47,841 bases of DNA, from positions 52,485 to 100,325 of the forward strand of contig PMYK01000009.1 of the NCBI GenBank assembly GCA_003171255.1, in the 5' to 3' direction. The stretch is from Chloroflexota bacterium (GTDB taxonomy: Bacteria; Chloroflexota; Limnocylindria; Limnocylindrales; CSP1-4). Within the stretch, counting starts at the first letter, position 1, and the number at the start of each line of letters is the position of its first letter. A model generated the notes under the pieces. The model was given only the letters and a program-made list of their open reading frames with translations, did not search any database and was not told the origin of the DNA. Position numbers and translations under genes: made by a program. This document shows positions 32,902 to 39,637 of the stretch, piece after piece.

Positions 32902-35415
32902 CTACCGGAGTTGGAAGAGTTCGGCCGAGCCCAGAGTCGCCACCTCGTCCCCGCCCATTACCAGCACGCGTCCGTTGCCCAGCGCGACCGCCGTGCAGGC
33001 CTCCCGAGCGTGGCCCATGGAGGCGGTCGGCAGCGAGCGGCCCGTCTCGGGATCGTAGATCTGGACGGAGGCCTGAGGGACCTCGTACGACGACAGGCCC
33101 CAGCGGCTATGAAGTTCGCCACCGCCGGCAAAGAGGACACGGCCGTCCGGAAGTGGAGCGAAGCAGGCCCCGTCGTACTTGGTCGGGGAACCCTTCTCGA
33201 CGAATGTGTCAGTCGCTGGATCGAACAAGTAGGCAGACCCGGAGTTGCCGATTACCAGGACCTTGCCATCGGGCAGAGATACGGCGCCGCGTACGTCGTG
33301 AGGCCTCGTCGACGAGGCTATGGGCGCGAACCTGGCCGAGCCGGGGTCGTACACCTCGGCCGAGGCGGAGTCGTTGCCTCCCACGACCAGCACCCGGCCG
33401 TCGTGCAGGAGCGTTGCGGTAAGGCCCGCCCTCGGGGCGTTCATAGACCCGGCAAGGCTGAACTCGCCAGTCGTTGGGTCGTAGATCTCCGCCGACTGCA
33501 GGAGATGGAGGTTCTGGTCCTCGCCGCCCATCACGAGCACGCGACCATCATTCAGCGCGACCGCGGCTTGCAGATTCCTGGCGGACGCCATCGGGCTCGT
33601 CGTGCTGGGTGTGCCGGAACGAGGATCGAACAGCTCTGGAGCCAACTTATCGCGGCCGATCACCAGAACTCGGCCGTCAGGCAGAAGGGTGGCCGTCAGA
33701 ACGCCGCCGGTTCCGTCCAGCGGGGTGGCGGACCTAAACATGCCGGTTGTCGGATCATAGACCTCGACTGACATGGCCCATGTCCCGACTGGGCCGCTGC
33801 TATCCCCGCCCATGATGACGACCCTTCCATCGGCCAGCAACAAGGCCGTAGGATCGGTCCGACCGTGGACCATGTGACCGGTGTGGGTGAATAGCCCAGG
33901 CACAGTGGAGGTGCTGGCTAGGTTGACCAGCGCGAGGCCGCTCCCCACACCGATCATGAGGCACAGGCCGAGGATGAGGACCCTGCTCCGCGTGGAGGCC
34001 ATGTCCAGCGAGGGACGCCGCTGTCTCTCTCTGGCCGAACGAACGCGCGGGGGCCGCGTCCCAAACCATAGCCACGCGATCACCACCACCAGGAGAACGG
34101 CTAGGCAGGCCAAGGCGACCAGCAACAGGTTGGGACCGCCGCTGGATGACGAGCCGCTCGAACCGCCGGCGGATGGGGGTGCGCTGGAGCCAAGCGCGGC
34201 CGTTGACGAGGGACTCGGGGCGGCAACCGTGGCTGGAGCGGAGGGCTGCGGCGTTGCTATGGGCCCCAGACCCGGGACCTCGAACGGCATGTCTCTGCCG
34301 TAGGGGTCGCCAAGGCCAAGCACAAACGTCCCGCCCCAGCACATCACAGCGCCGTTATCTCGAACGGCGCACGTGTGGTTCTCCCCAGCCGCCAACGCCG
34401 TGACGGCACCGCCCAACCCGCCGACCCTCGCCGGGGCCATGCCGTAACCCCAGCACCATACAGTCCCACCGGAGGCGAGGGCGCACGTATGCGTGCCACC
34501 GGCAGAGATGGCGCTTACACCGGCCAAACCCGCGGTGACCACTGGGGAGTGCTTGATTCCGCCAGTGCCGTCGCCGAGCTGTCCCCAGCATGCCACGCTC
34601 CCAGCCGAGACTAGGGCGCAGGTGTGCGCTGTGCCGGCCGAGATGGCGGTAGCACCGGCCAAGCCGGAGACGGCAACGGGAACAAGCCGGTAGGGGTAAT
34701 CAGTGTCGCTGCCGAGCTGACCCGACTGGTTGACGCCCCAGCACATCACGCTGCCGCTCGAGACGAGAGCGCAGGTGTGATAGTTACCCGCCGCGATGCT
34801 CGTGACCCCAGTCAGGTCGGAGACGGCGACAGGGGTGGTGCTGTCGGTCGAGCTGCCGTTGCCAAGCTCGTAGCCGTTACCCCAGCACTTGACCGAACCG
34901 TCCGCAACCAGGGCGCAGGTGTGATTCATGCCTGCGGCGATGGCGGTCACGTTACTCAAGCCGGAGACGGCTACAGGTGAGGAGCTGCCCTTACCAGGCC
35001 CGAGGTTGTCACCCCAGCACCTGGCAGTCCCATCGGCGAGGATGGCGCAAGCATGGTCACCGCCGGCAGATATGGCAGCCACGCCGCTCAAGTCCGAGAC
35101 GGCGACAGGGGTGGTGCTGAGCGTCGAGCTGCCATTGCCAAGCTCACCCCATTGATTGTCGCCCCAGCAAAACACGGTCCCACCCGAGACGAGAGCGCAC
35201 GTGAAGTCGCTACCGGAGGCGATGACTGGAGCGGTCGGCACGTCAGAGGCTTGGACAACCGAGGTTGCGACGCCGCCGATCGAGCGAGCCGATAGCAGTA
35301 CTGCCAGAACCAACGAGTTAAGGAAGGCCCTTCGAGCGCGATGCGCATCCCGGAAGCGTTGCGGGCTGGCACTGCCAGCCGTGGTTACGACCCTATTCGT
35401 GCGGCCACGTGTCAT
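32902..35415 (-). CDS. RCC1-repeat / kelch-repeat fusion surface protein
   Basis: This 837-residue protein has an N-terminal signal or anchor helix (~29-50) and seven RCC1-type repeats at ~60-365, each with H-T-C-A-L-V-S-x-G-S-V-x-C-W-G character (two cysteines per repeat). A Ser/Pro/Gly-rich spacer (~385-427), a transmembrane helix (~428-452), a basic stretch and a second transmembrane helix (~478-500) follow. A second domain of six kelch-like blades (~510-837, units such as DGRVLVMGGE and AEIYDPTTGEFS) ends the protein. It looks like two separate display proteins joined in frame; an internal ATG at 34002 would start the second half. The two propellers would face the same side of the membrane. 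It is the only gene of cassette A, and its stop lies 26 bp from the tRNA. Confidence 0.85.
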   Translation of the reverse strand: MTRGRTNRVVTTAGSASPQRFRDAHRARRAFLNSLVLAVLLSARSIGGVATSVVQASDVPTAPVIASGSDFTCALVSGGTVFCWGDNQWGELGNGSSTLSTTPVAVSDLSGVAAISAGGDHACAILADGTARCWGDNLGPGKGSSSPVAVSGLSNVTAIAAGMNHTCALVADGSVKCWGNGYELGNGSSTDSTTPVAVSDLTGVTSIAAGNYHTCALVSSGSVMCWGVNQSGQLGSDTDYPYRLVPVAVSGLAGATAISAGTAHTCALVSAGSVACWGQLGDGTGGIKHSPVVTAGLAGVSAISAGGTHTCALASGGTVWCWGYGMAPARVGGLGGAVTALAAGENHTCAVRDNGAVMCWGGTFVLGLGDPYGRDMPFEVPGLGPIATPQPSAPATVAAPSPSSTAALGSSAPPSAGGSSGSSSSGGPNLLLVALACLAVLLVVVIAWLWFGTRPPRVRSARERQRRPSLDMASTRSRVLILGLCLMIGVGSGLALVNLASTSTVPGLFTHTGHMVHGRTDPTALLLADGRVVIMGGDSSGPVGTWAMSVEVYDPTTGMFRSATPLDGTGGVLTATLLPDGRVLVIGRDKLAPELFDPRSGTPSTTSPMASARNLQAAVALNDGRVLVMGGEDQNLHLLQSAEIYDPTTGEFSLAGSMNAPRAGLTATLLHDGRVLVVGGNDSASAEVYDPGSARFAPIASSTRPHDVRGAVSLPDGKVLVIGNSGSAYLFDPATDTFVEKGSPTKYDGACFAPLPDGRVLFAGGGELHSRWGLSSYEVPQASVQIYDPETGRSLPTASMGHAREACTAVALGNGRVLVMGGDEVATLGSAELFQLR

Positions 35416-35658
35416 AGCACGTTGACCATCTCGCGGTTCGCCGTCATGACTCCCCTCCCGCTGAATGAAGCCCCGGACGAAACGTTACTGGCCCCGCTGA
35501 TCAACTAGCACTCTGCCGGTTGACACGCGCGCTGTCTGACAGTCGACGGCAGATTGGCGCGTTCGAGCCAGGAGCGGAACTCGGACATCCCAAGCTGCCT
35601 AACTTTGCCCACCGCCGGTGTGAGGCGCGACCCGGATACCAGTCGTCCAGCGGTCCAC

Positions 35659-35727
35659 GACGACACGATAACTGGACATGAAATGCTCGGCTTCCCACGA
35701 GGGGTGCGACTGCGCATAGTCGCTTAG
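35659..35727 (+). repeat. 69-bp right-end repeat, copy 1
   Basis: It begins GACGACACGATAACTGG and ends CTTAG immediately before the tRNA-Gly 3' half. It aligns without gaps over all 69 positions to copies at 37266 and 38592; the first 31 positions differ at one site among the three. A small stem CTCG...CGAG (positions 29-44 of the repeat) is preserved in all copies (CGGG in copy 2). A second stem GCGACT/AGTCGC is present only here. Confidence 0.9.
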
Positions 35728-35774
35728 GCCTTCCAAGCTGAATGTCGCGGGTTCGAGACCCGTCTCCCGCTCCA
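35728..35774 (+). pseudogene. tRNA-Gly 3' half (displaced), copy 1
   Basis: These 47 bases are identical to 32829-32875 of the intact tRNA-Gly, from the anticodon loop through the encoded CCA; identity continues 6 bases beyond (GATCCC). No 5' half precedes it, so it cannot make a tRNA. It is the attachment-site type duplication between cassettes A and B. Confidence 0.95.
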
Positions 35775-35794
35775 GATCCCTTTTCGCGTTTGGC

Positions 35795-35922
35795 AGCGAC
35801 CACCACCAGCCCATCTATTCCCGCGAAGTTGTCCGGATTGCACGTGTAGAGGGGCAGCCCGTTCGCCAGGGCAACCCAGCGATCGTCGCGCCATATGCCC
35901 GGCGTTCGCCTTCCGGCCCGAA
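35795..35922 (-). pseudogene. vapC remnant
   Basis: This stretch is clearly similar to bases ~37455-37585 of the intact vapC in cassette C, including the part encoding LANGLPLYTCNPDDFAGIDG. Single-base deletions relative to the intact gene (near GCAACCCAGCG and CATATGCCC) break the frame, and the rest of vapC and all of vapB are absent. It sits at the same place relative to the tRNA 3' half as the intact vapC does. Confidence 0.85.
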
Positions 35923-35943
35923 TCTACGCAACGATGGCGTTGC

Positions 35944-35975
35944 TTGACAAGCACACTTGATCTAGTAGTATTAGC
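35944..35975 (+). promoter_or_regulatory. Promoter and operator of the GntR gene, probably leaderless
   Basis: TTGACA (35944-35949) and TAGTAT (35966-35971) are spaced by 16 bases. The start codon at 35978 lies where transcription should begin, so the mRNA is probably leaderless; no ribosome-binding site is visible. The near-palindrome CTAGTAgTATTAG (35963-35975) overlaps the -10 box and is a likely GntR operator. Confidence 0.7.
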
Positions 35976-35977
35976 TC

Positions 35978-36328
35978 ATGTTATTCGAGATCGACACCCG
36001 GAGTTCCGTTCCCATCTACAACCAGATCGCGGCTTGCGTTCGCCGTGCGCTTGTGGCTGGGACGATCCAGCCGGGAGCGAAGCTGCCTCCTTCGCGCGAC
36101 CTGGCGCGGGAACTCGACGTCAACATGCACACCGTCCAGCGGGCATACGGGCAGCTGCGTGACGAGGGGCTGCTCGAGTTGCGACAGGGCCGAGGAGCGA
36201 TCGTGGTGCCAGGCGACGTGGTGCCCTCCGCGCGCCTCAATGGGCTGGTACGCGATCTCCTCGCCGAGGCAGCCGAACAGGGCATCACAACAGGCGAACT
36301 CACCAAGTTGATGGAGTCGATGCGATGA
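35978..36328 (+). CDS. GntR family regulator, YtrA type
   Basis: At 116 residues it has a GntR winged helix (SVPIYNQIAACVRRALVAGT, PPSRDLARELDVNMHTVQRA, RDEGLLELRQGRGAIV) and only a short C-terminal helix tail (GLVRDLLAEAAEQGITT), the hallmark of the YtrA subfamily. YtrA regulators usually repress their own operon with a membrane or ABC transporter gene. Here the next gene, a membrane protein, overlaps by ATGA. The promoter has an overlapping palindrome, so autorepression is likely. Confidence 0.9.
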   Translation: MLFEIDTRSSVPIYNQIAACVRRALVAGTIQPGAKLPPSRDLARELDVNMHTVQRAYGQLRDEGLLELRQGRGAIVVPGDVVPSARLNGLVRDLLAEAAEQGITTGELTKLMESMR

Positions 36329-37278
36329 ACACAGCGCTTTCGGTACATCGGGCCCGAACCGTCAACTGGCCGCTGATCGGCCTCGTTGCCGCGCACCTGG
36401 CAGTAATCCTGCCCGCGGTATTGCTGATCCCGATCTTCGCCGCCAGACTCCCGGCCGATGCCGTCAAGGTTGAGTCATATTCGATCGTCACGGACATTGT
36501 TTTCGTCGGCATCTTCCTGCTTCGGATCGCGTTGCGGAGCGACGACCGCGCCGGCTACGCACTCGAGACCGTGCTGCCTCTGACCCTGGGCTACGCCGGG
36601 ACGGGGTTCTTCGTAATCGCAGGCACCGTGCTTATCAATCTCGATGCCCGCAACTATCAAATGATCTTCGAGGGTCCCGCAGGACTTGCATTCACGGTGT
36701 TCGGCCTATTCCTCTCGTTTGGAGTAGGGCGCTACCTGGGGTCGGCAGCTTCGATCAGGCGTCTCCGGCGGGAAGCGGCCTCGAGCCAGCGCATCGCCTG
36801 GCTGACCGAGGTGAGCGCCGACCGGTCCTGGCGCCTCGCGTTTGGGACGGTCGTAGGGATCCCTTATGCCATCCTGATTGCCCTCTTCCTGCTGCTGCCC
36901 CCTGGCTTTCCTGCGGTCGCCGCGTTGCTGGCAGCGACCTGGGCGGCGTTCGTTCTGGCGGGCCAGCAGGCGTCGGTTTTCATCACCGATGCCGGAATCC
37001 GGGTCAGCGGCCGGTGGCTGCTGGGGGCCCCGAGCTGGAGCCTCGCCCTGGCTCGGGTTGCATCGGCGCAGGCCATCACTGCCCAGCCTCGAACGATGCT
37101 ACTTTCATGGGACCCTGGCCTGTGCATCCTCCGCAGTGGGCCCGCCCTAGAGGTGAGGTCCACGACTGGCCGTTCGTACGTGGTGAGCCTGCCCGAGGCA
37201 CATGAGGCCGCCTCAGTTCTCGACCGCCTCATTGAGCACCGGAAACAACTGCAGGACGTCCTAAGGACGACACGATAA
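36325..37278 (+). CDS. Multi-pass membrane protein co-encoded with the GntR regulator
   Basis: The 317 residues contain about six transmembrane helices (for example WPLIGLVAAHLAVILPAVLL, VLPLTLGYAGTGFFVIAGTV, YAILIALFLLLP) and a C-terminal cytosolic or PH-like region (VFITDAGIRVSGRWLLGAPS, TTGRSYVVSLPEA). This resembles the DUF1648-type partners of YtrA regulators, though I cannot assign a family firmly. The final codons Thr-Thr-Arg and the TAA stop come from the 69-bp repeat, whose first bases overlap the gene end by 13 bp. The role is unknown, possibly cell-envelope stress. Confidence 0.7.
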   Translation: MNTALSVHRARTVNWPLIGLVAAHLAVILPAVLLIPIFAARLPADAVKVESYSIVTDIVFVGIFLLRIALRSDDRAGYALETVLPLTLGYAGTGFFVIAGTVLINLDARNYQMIFEGPAGLAFTVFGLFLSFGVGRYLGSAASIRRLRREAASSQRIAWLTEVSADRSWRLAFGTVVGIPYAILIALFLLLPPGFPAVAALLAATWAAFVLAGQQASVFITDAGIRVSGRWLLGAPSWSLALARVASAQAITAQPRTMLLSWDPGLCILRSGPALEVRSTTGRSYVVSLPEAHEAASVLDRLIEHRKQLQDVLRTTR

Positions 37279-37334
37279 CTGGACACGAAATGCTCGCCCT
37301 CTCACGGGGGGCGCCACACCGCATGGAGGTCTAG
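37266..37334 (+). repeat. 69-bp right-end repeat, copy 2
   Basis: Same 69-bp length and start (GACGACACGATAACTGG) as copy 1, ending TCTAG before the second tRNA 3' half. It supplies the stop codon of the upstream membrane-protein gene. The middle section differs most from copy 1, while the CTCG/CGGG stem is retained by G-T pairing. Confidence 0.9.
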
Positions 37335-37381
37335 GCCTTCCAAGCTGAATGTCGCGGGTTCGAGACCCGTCTCCCGCTCCA
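37335..37381 (+). pseudogene. tRNA-Gly 3' half (displaced), copy 2
   Basis: These 47 bases are identical to the 3' half of the intact tRNA-Gly (32829-32875). The flank continues AATCCCA, versus GATCCCA after the intact gene. It lacks a 5' half. Confidence 0.95.
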
Positions 37382-37416
37382 AATCCCATTTCAAGCGCCC
37401 GATGCAGGTTTCCGCG

Positions 37417-37848
37417 TCAATCAGCGGCTGGCGCACGGTCCGGATGCGTGACCGCGACGACCACAAGCCCATCTATCCCCGCGAAGTCGTCCGGATTGCA
37501 CGTGTAGAGGGGCAGCCCGTTCGCCAGGGCAACCGCAGCGATCATCGCGTCGTAGGCCCGTGCGTTCGCCTTCCGGCCCGAGCGTCGAAGCGACGCGGCA
37601 ACCTGGCCAAATGCTCGGGCCGCCTCGACATCGAACGGAAGAGGATCGAAGTCGGCTTCTGCCTGCTGGAGATGTGCAAGGCGGGCGGCTCTTTCGGACT
37701 CGTCCGCAGCAACGAGCGGTCCGACCGACAGCTCTGCCAGCGTGATGGTCGAGATCAACGGCTGGTCGGGGAGTGCGGTGGCGTCCCGGAGCCGGGGCAA
37801 CAGGATGAGTGTGTTCGTGTCAAGCAGGCCCGTCTTGACATCACTCAC
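37417..37848 (-). CDS. vapC: VapC-type PIN-domain toxin
   Basis: GTG 37848 overlaps the antitoxin stop (GTGA), giving 143 residues. PIN-domain acidic residues are visible: D in LLDTNTLIL, E in STITLAELSVG, and D and DD in YDAMIAAVALANGLPLYTC-N-PDDFAGI. PIN toxins are Mg-dependent RNases, often cutting tRNA or rRNA. The stop lies 35 bp from the displaced tRNA 3' half. A damaged second copy is at 35795-35922. The longer frame to 37920 would overlap vapB and was rejected. Confidence 0.92.
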   Translation of the reverse strand: MSDVKTGLLDTNTLILLPRLRDATALPDQPLISTITLAELSVGPLVAADESERAARLAHLQQAEADFDPLPFDVEAARAFGQVAASLRRSGRKANARAYDAMIAAVALANGLPLYTCNPDDFAGIDGLVVVAVTHPDRAPAAD

Positions 37849-38081
37849 AGGCGTGGATCGACGGTAGCGTCGAGGTCGCCGCGCAGGGCCGCGCCGTCCA
37901 CGGGAGGTAGTCTGCGCCATCGCGCCAAGAGCATCGACGCGCTCGCTCCACGTGGCCGAACGGGCCGAAGCTCGGCCACCGGCTTGCCGTCTCGGGTGAC
38001 GACCAAACGCTCACCTGCGGCAACGCGATCGACCACATCGCCGCCATGGTTGCGTAGATCGCGGATCGTCACTTCGGCCAT
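37845..38081 (-). CDS. vapB: Phd/YefM-type antitoxin of the VapC pair
   Basis: The 78 residues start MAEVTIRDLRNHGGDVVDRVAAGERLVVTRDGKPVAEL (key parts TIRDLRNHGGDVVDRV and VTRDGKPVAELRP), the Phd/YefM DNA-binding fold. The C-terminal tail (~35 residues) would wrap the toxin. Its stop overlaps the toxin start, the usual coupling of TA operons. Such antitoxins repress their own promoter; the region upstream (38082-38110) contains GGTATCACGGGTGATACC, a perfect 9-base inverted repeat (near 38090-38107) that is a good operator candidate. Confidence 0.92.
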   Translation of the reverse strand: MAEVTIRDLRNHGGDVVDRVAAGERLVVTRDGKPVAELRPVRPRGASASMLLARWRRLPPVDGAALRGDLDATVDPRL

Positions 38082-38089
38082 CGGGCCAT

Positions 38090-38107
38090 GGTATCACGGG
38101 TGATACC
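38090..38107. promoter_or_regulatory. Palindromic operator upstream of vapBC
   Basis: GGTATCACGGGTGATACC is an inverted repeat (GGTATCACG reads as the complement of the second half with GGTATCAC/GTGATACC exact around a central G-G). It lies 8 bases upstream of the vapB start codon, where the Phd-type antitoxin is expected to bind for autoregulation. Confidence 0.75.
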
Positions 38108-38218
38108 TGTCGCGAAACGAGCGATTTGCCGAGGAGCGACACGGCGTATCCGTGGAGCCATCGGTGCGACCAACAGGCTGGGCGAAGGCGCCACAGCGAC
38201 GGGACGCGGGCCGATCGG

Positions 38219-38434
38219 TTACTGCATCCGTCGGTTCGCACGCATGAGCAGAACCGCCAGAGCAACAATGATCAAGGCCGCCAGAGCTTCGAGCGGGACC
38301 ATACTCGGGAGCACGGCCGATTGGTCCACGTTGTCGTGATACAGAACCTCGGCGCCTCGGATGGCGACGAGGATCGCAATTGCGAGCGCGATGAGCGAGA
38401 GGATAGTTCGCCCCGGGTGGGCTGCACCGAGCAT
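38219..38434 (-). CDS. Small two-helix membrane protein
   Basis: From ATG 38434 with GGGAGG and GGGAG upstream, 71 residues: MLGAAHPGRTILSLIALAIA opens a first transmembrane helix, a short polar loop (YHDNVDQSAVLPS) follows, then a second helix (LEALAALIIVALAVLLMR) and a basic tail. No family is recognised. It lies between the 69-bp repeat and vapBC in cassette C, same strand as vapBC. The longer frame to 38599 would run into the repeat and was not used. Confidence 0.55.
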   Translation of the reverse strand: MLGAAHPGRTILSLIALAIAILVAIRGAEVLYHDNVDQSAVLPSMVPLEALAALIIVALAVLLMRANRRMQ

Positions 38435-38591
38435 CTCCCGTTCCCTCCCGCATTTGCGTCGATGTTTGTCTGACTCTGATCCGGGCCGCCCGGTTCGCTT
38501 CGAGATGATGGCAGTGGTTTCAGGCGCCAATAGGCTGAGCCTAGATTCTGCCCCAGCCGTCTCTCGTCCTGGGGTTGCCGGAAGGCCAATC

Positions 38592-38660
38592 GACGACACG
38601 ATAACTGGACACGAAATGCTCGGGCTTCCACGAGGCGTGCCACAGCGCTTACGCTCCTAG
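38592..38660 (+). repeat. 69-bp right-end repeat, copy 3
   Basis: Aligns without gaps to copies 1 and 2 (start GACGACACGATAACTGG, end TCCTAG). At exactly base 70, where the other copies enter the tRNA 3' half with GCCTTCCAAGCT, this one reads CCCTTCCGGGCT, sharing 9 of 12 positions, after which the tRNA similarity is lost. Confidence 0.88.
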
Positions 38661-38674
38661 CCCTTCCGGGCTAG
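38657..38674. terminator. Compact hairpin at the array's right end
   Basis: CTAGCCC (38657-38663) and GGGCTAG (38668-38674) form a 7-bp stem with a TTCC tetraloop. It includes the stop codon of the convergent minus-strand gene and overlaps the end of repeat copy 3. TTTT follows shortly on the plus strand (38680), so it could end transcription from the array. Confidence 0.5.
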
Positions 38675-39456
38675 AGCATGTTTTCGACGGTCGTGCATCC
38701 CCGGCCCATGAGGACGGTGTACATGTCCCACCCCCATTTGCTGCCCGTTATCGGACGGAGTGGCACGACGCCACCGCTGGCGATGTCCACCGCCCATCGA
38801 CCCTTCGAGCCAAGGTTGTTGGGGCCCAGAGAAGTAATGGTCACCGTGTAGAGATTGGAGGCCTGAATCGTTTCGATATCGAAGAGGGGATCGGGTCGGC
38901 CGGGATTGATCTCGTATATCTGAGCGAGATCAACCCCGGGTGCCGCTTCGAATGTCAGTTCCATGTTGGCATTCGAAGACAGGCAGCCTTTGACGATGTC
39001 GGTCACGATCTGGTTTGCCCTGGCTGCGCCAGTGTCGATCAGGGGGGTGGAGGTGTCTGGCTCCGGCATGGTATTGAGTACCGGAGGGAGCTCACCCGTA
39101 TTGTCGCCGCCGGATGTCCGGCTGACGGTCACAGCGATGATGGCGACCGTGGCCAGAGTGGCCAGGATGGCCAGGAAGCCGGTGCCCGCGAAGGGAGATT
39201 TGCGGACGGTTGTGGCGACAGGCTGCACCCAGGCTGGTGGTTGTGGTTGAGTAGGCACGCCGGCATAGCTGCCGTCGGGCTGTCGGATCCAGGTGCTGCC
39301 GTCCCGCGCGCGCAACACATTCGGAAACGGTGACGGCGGGCTCGACGGGTCCACCGGGTTCGACGCGATCTCGTCCATGTTGATGCGGCGAGTGTCGGCT
39401 CCATCACTGGGGACGAGCCTCGCGGTGTCGTCGAAGGGTGGGCGTGGCTCGCTCAT
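38671..39456 (-). CDS. Membrane-anchored extracytoplasmic protein of unknown function
   Basis: The 261 residues comprise a proline-rich cytosolic N-terminus (~80 residues, containing VLRARDGSTWIRQPDGSYAG, a repeat-like segment seen in some Chloroflexota/actinobacterial membrane proteins), a single transmembrane helix at ~92-110 (GFLAILATLATVAIIAVTV), and an outer domain of ~145 residues with two cysteines (KGCLSSNANMEL and GRGCTTVENML) that could pair. Type II topology. I do not recognise the outer domain. It lies just outside the cassette array, tail to tail with it. Confidence 0.7.
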   Translation of the reverse strand: MSEPRPPFDDTARLVPSDGADTRRINMDEIASNPVDPSSPPSPFPNVLRARDGSTWIRQPDGSYAGVPTQPQPPAWVQPVATTVRKSPFAGTGFLAILATLATVAIIAVTVSRTSGGDNTGELPPVLNTMPEPDTSTPLIDTGAARANQIVTDIVKGCLSSNANMELTFEAAPGVDLAQIYEINPGRPDPLFDIETIQASNLYTVTITSLGPNNLGSKGRWAVDIASGGVVPLRPITGSKWGWDMYTVLMGRGCTTVENML

Positions 39457-39637
39457 ATCGGCCTCACCGGATGCGTCCAGTCACCGTGTGGGGCAAGTAC
39501 GACACCTGCCCTCATGCCGAATGATAGGCCACCTGAGCACCGTGCCGCAGCGGGTGGAAGCTGCTGCAGCCAGGCCTGTCGCCCGAGCGGCCGGGCTCAG
39601 ATTGCCGAGGTGCAGGCCTTGCCTTGTGCCCGGTACC

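Larger units (their letters stand above)
32876..38660. mobile_element. Tandem tRNA-Gly-nested gene-cassette array (three segments)
   Basis: Segment A (32876-35727), B (35775-37334) and C (37382-38660) each end in a 69-bp repeat. After A and B this repeat abuts a copy of the tRNA-Gly 3' half; after C it abuts a decayed version of the same junction. This is the pattern left by successive site-specific insertions into the tRNA anticodon loop, each insertion restoring the tRNA and displacing the old 3' half. The tRNA-half after A is exact, that after B carries a mismatch in its flank, and that after C is degenerate, as expected if A is youngest and C oldest. No integrase, transposase or replication gene lies inside, so movement would need a recombinase in trans. 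Confidence 0.65.

Noticed and set aside
35655-37340. 69-bp repeats considered as integron attC sites
   Set aside because: No RYYYAAC / GTTRRRY pair and no long imperfect palindrome across the site; the junctions are instead tied to tRNA-Gly halves, and no intI is present.
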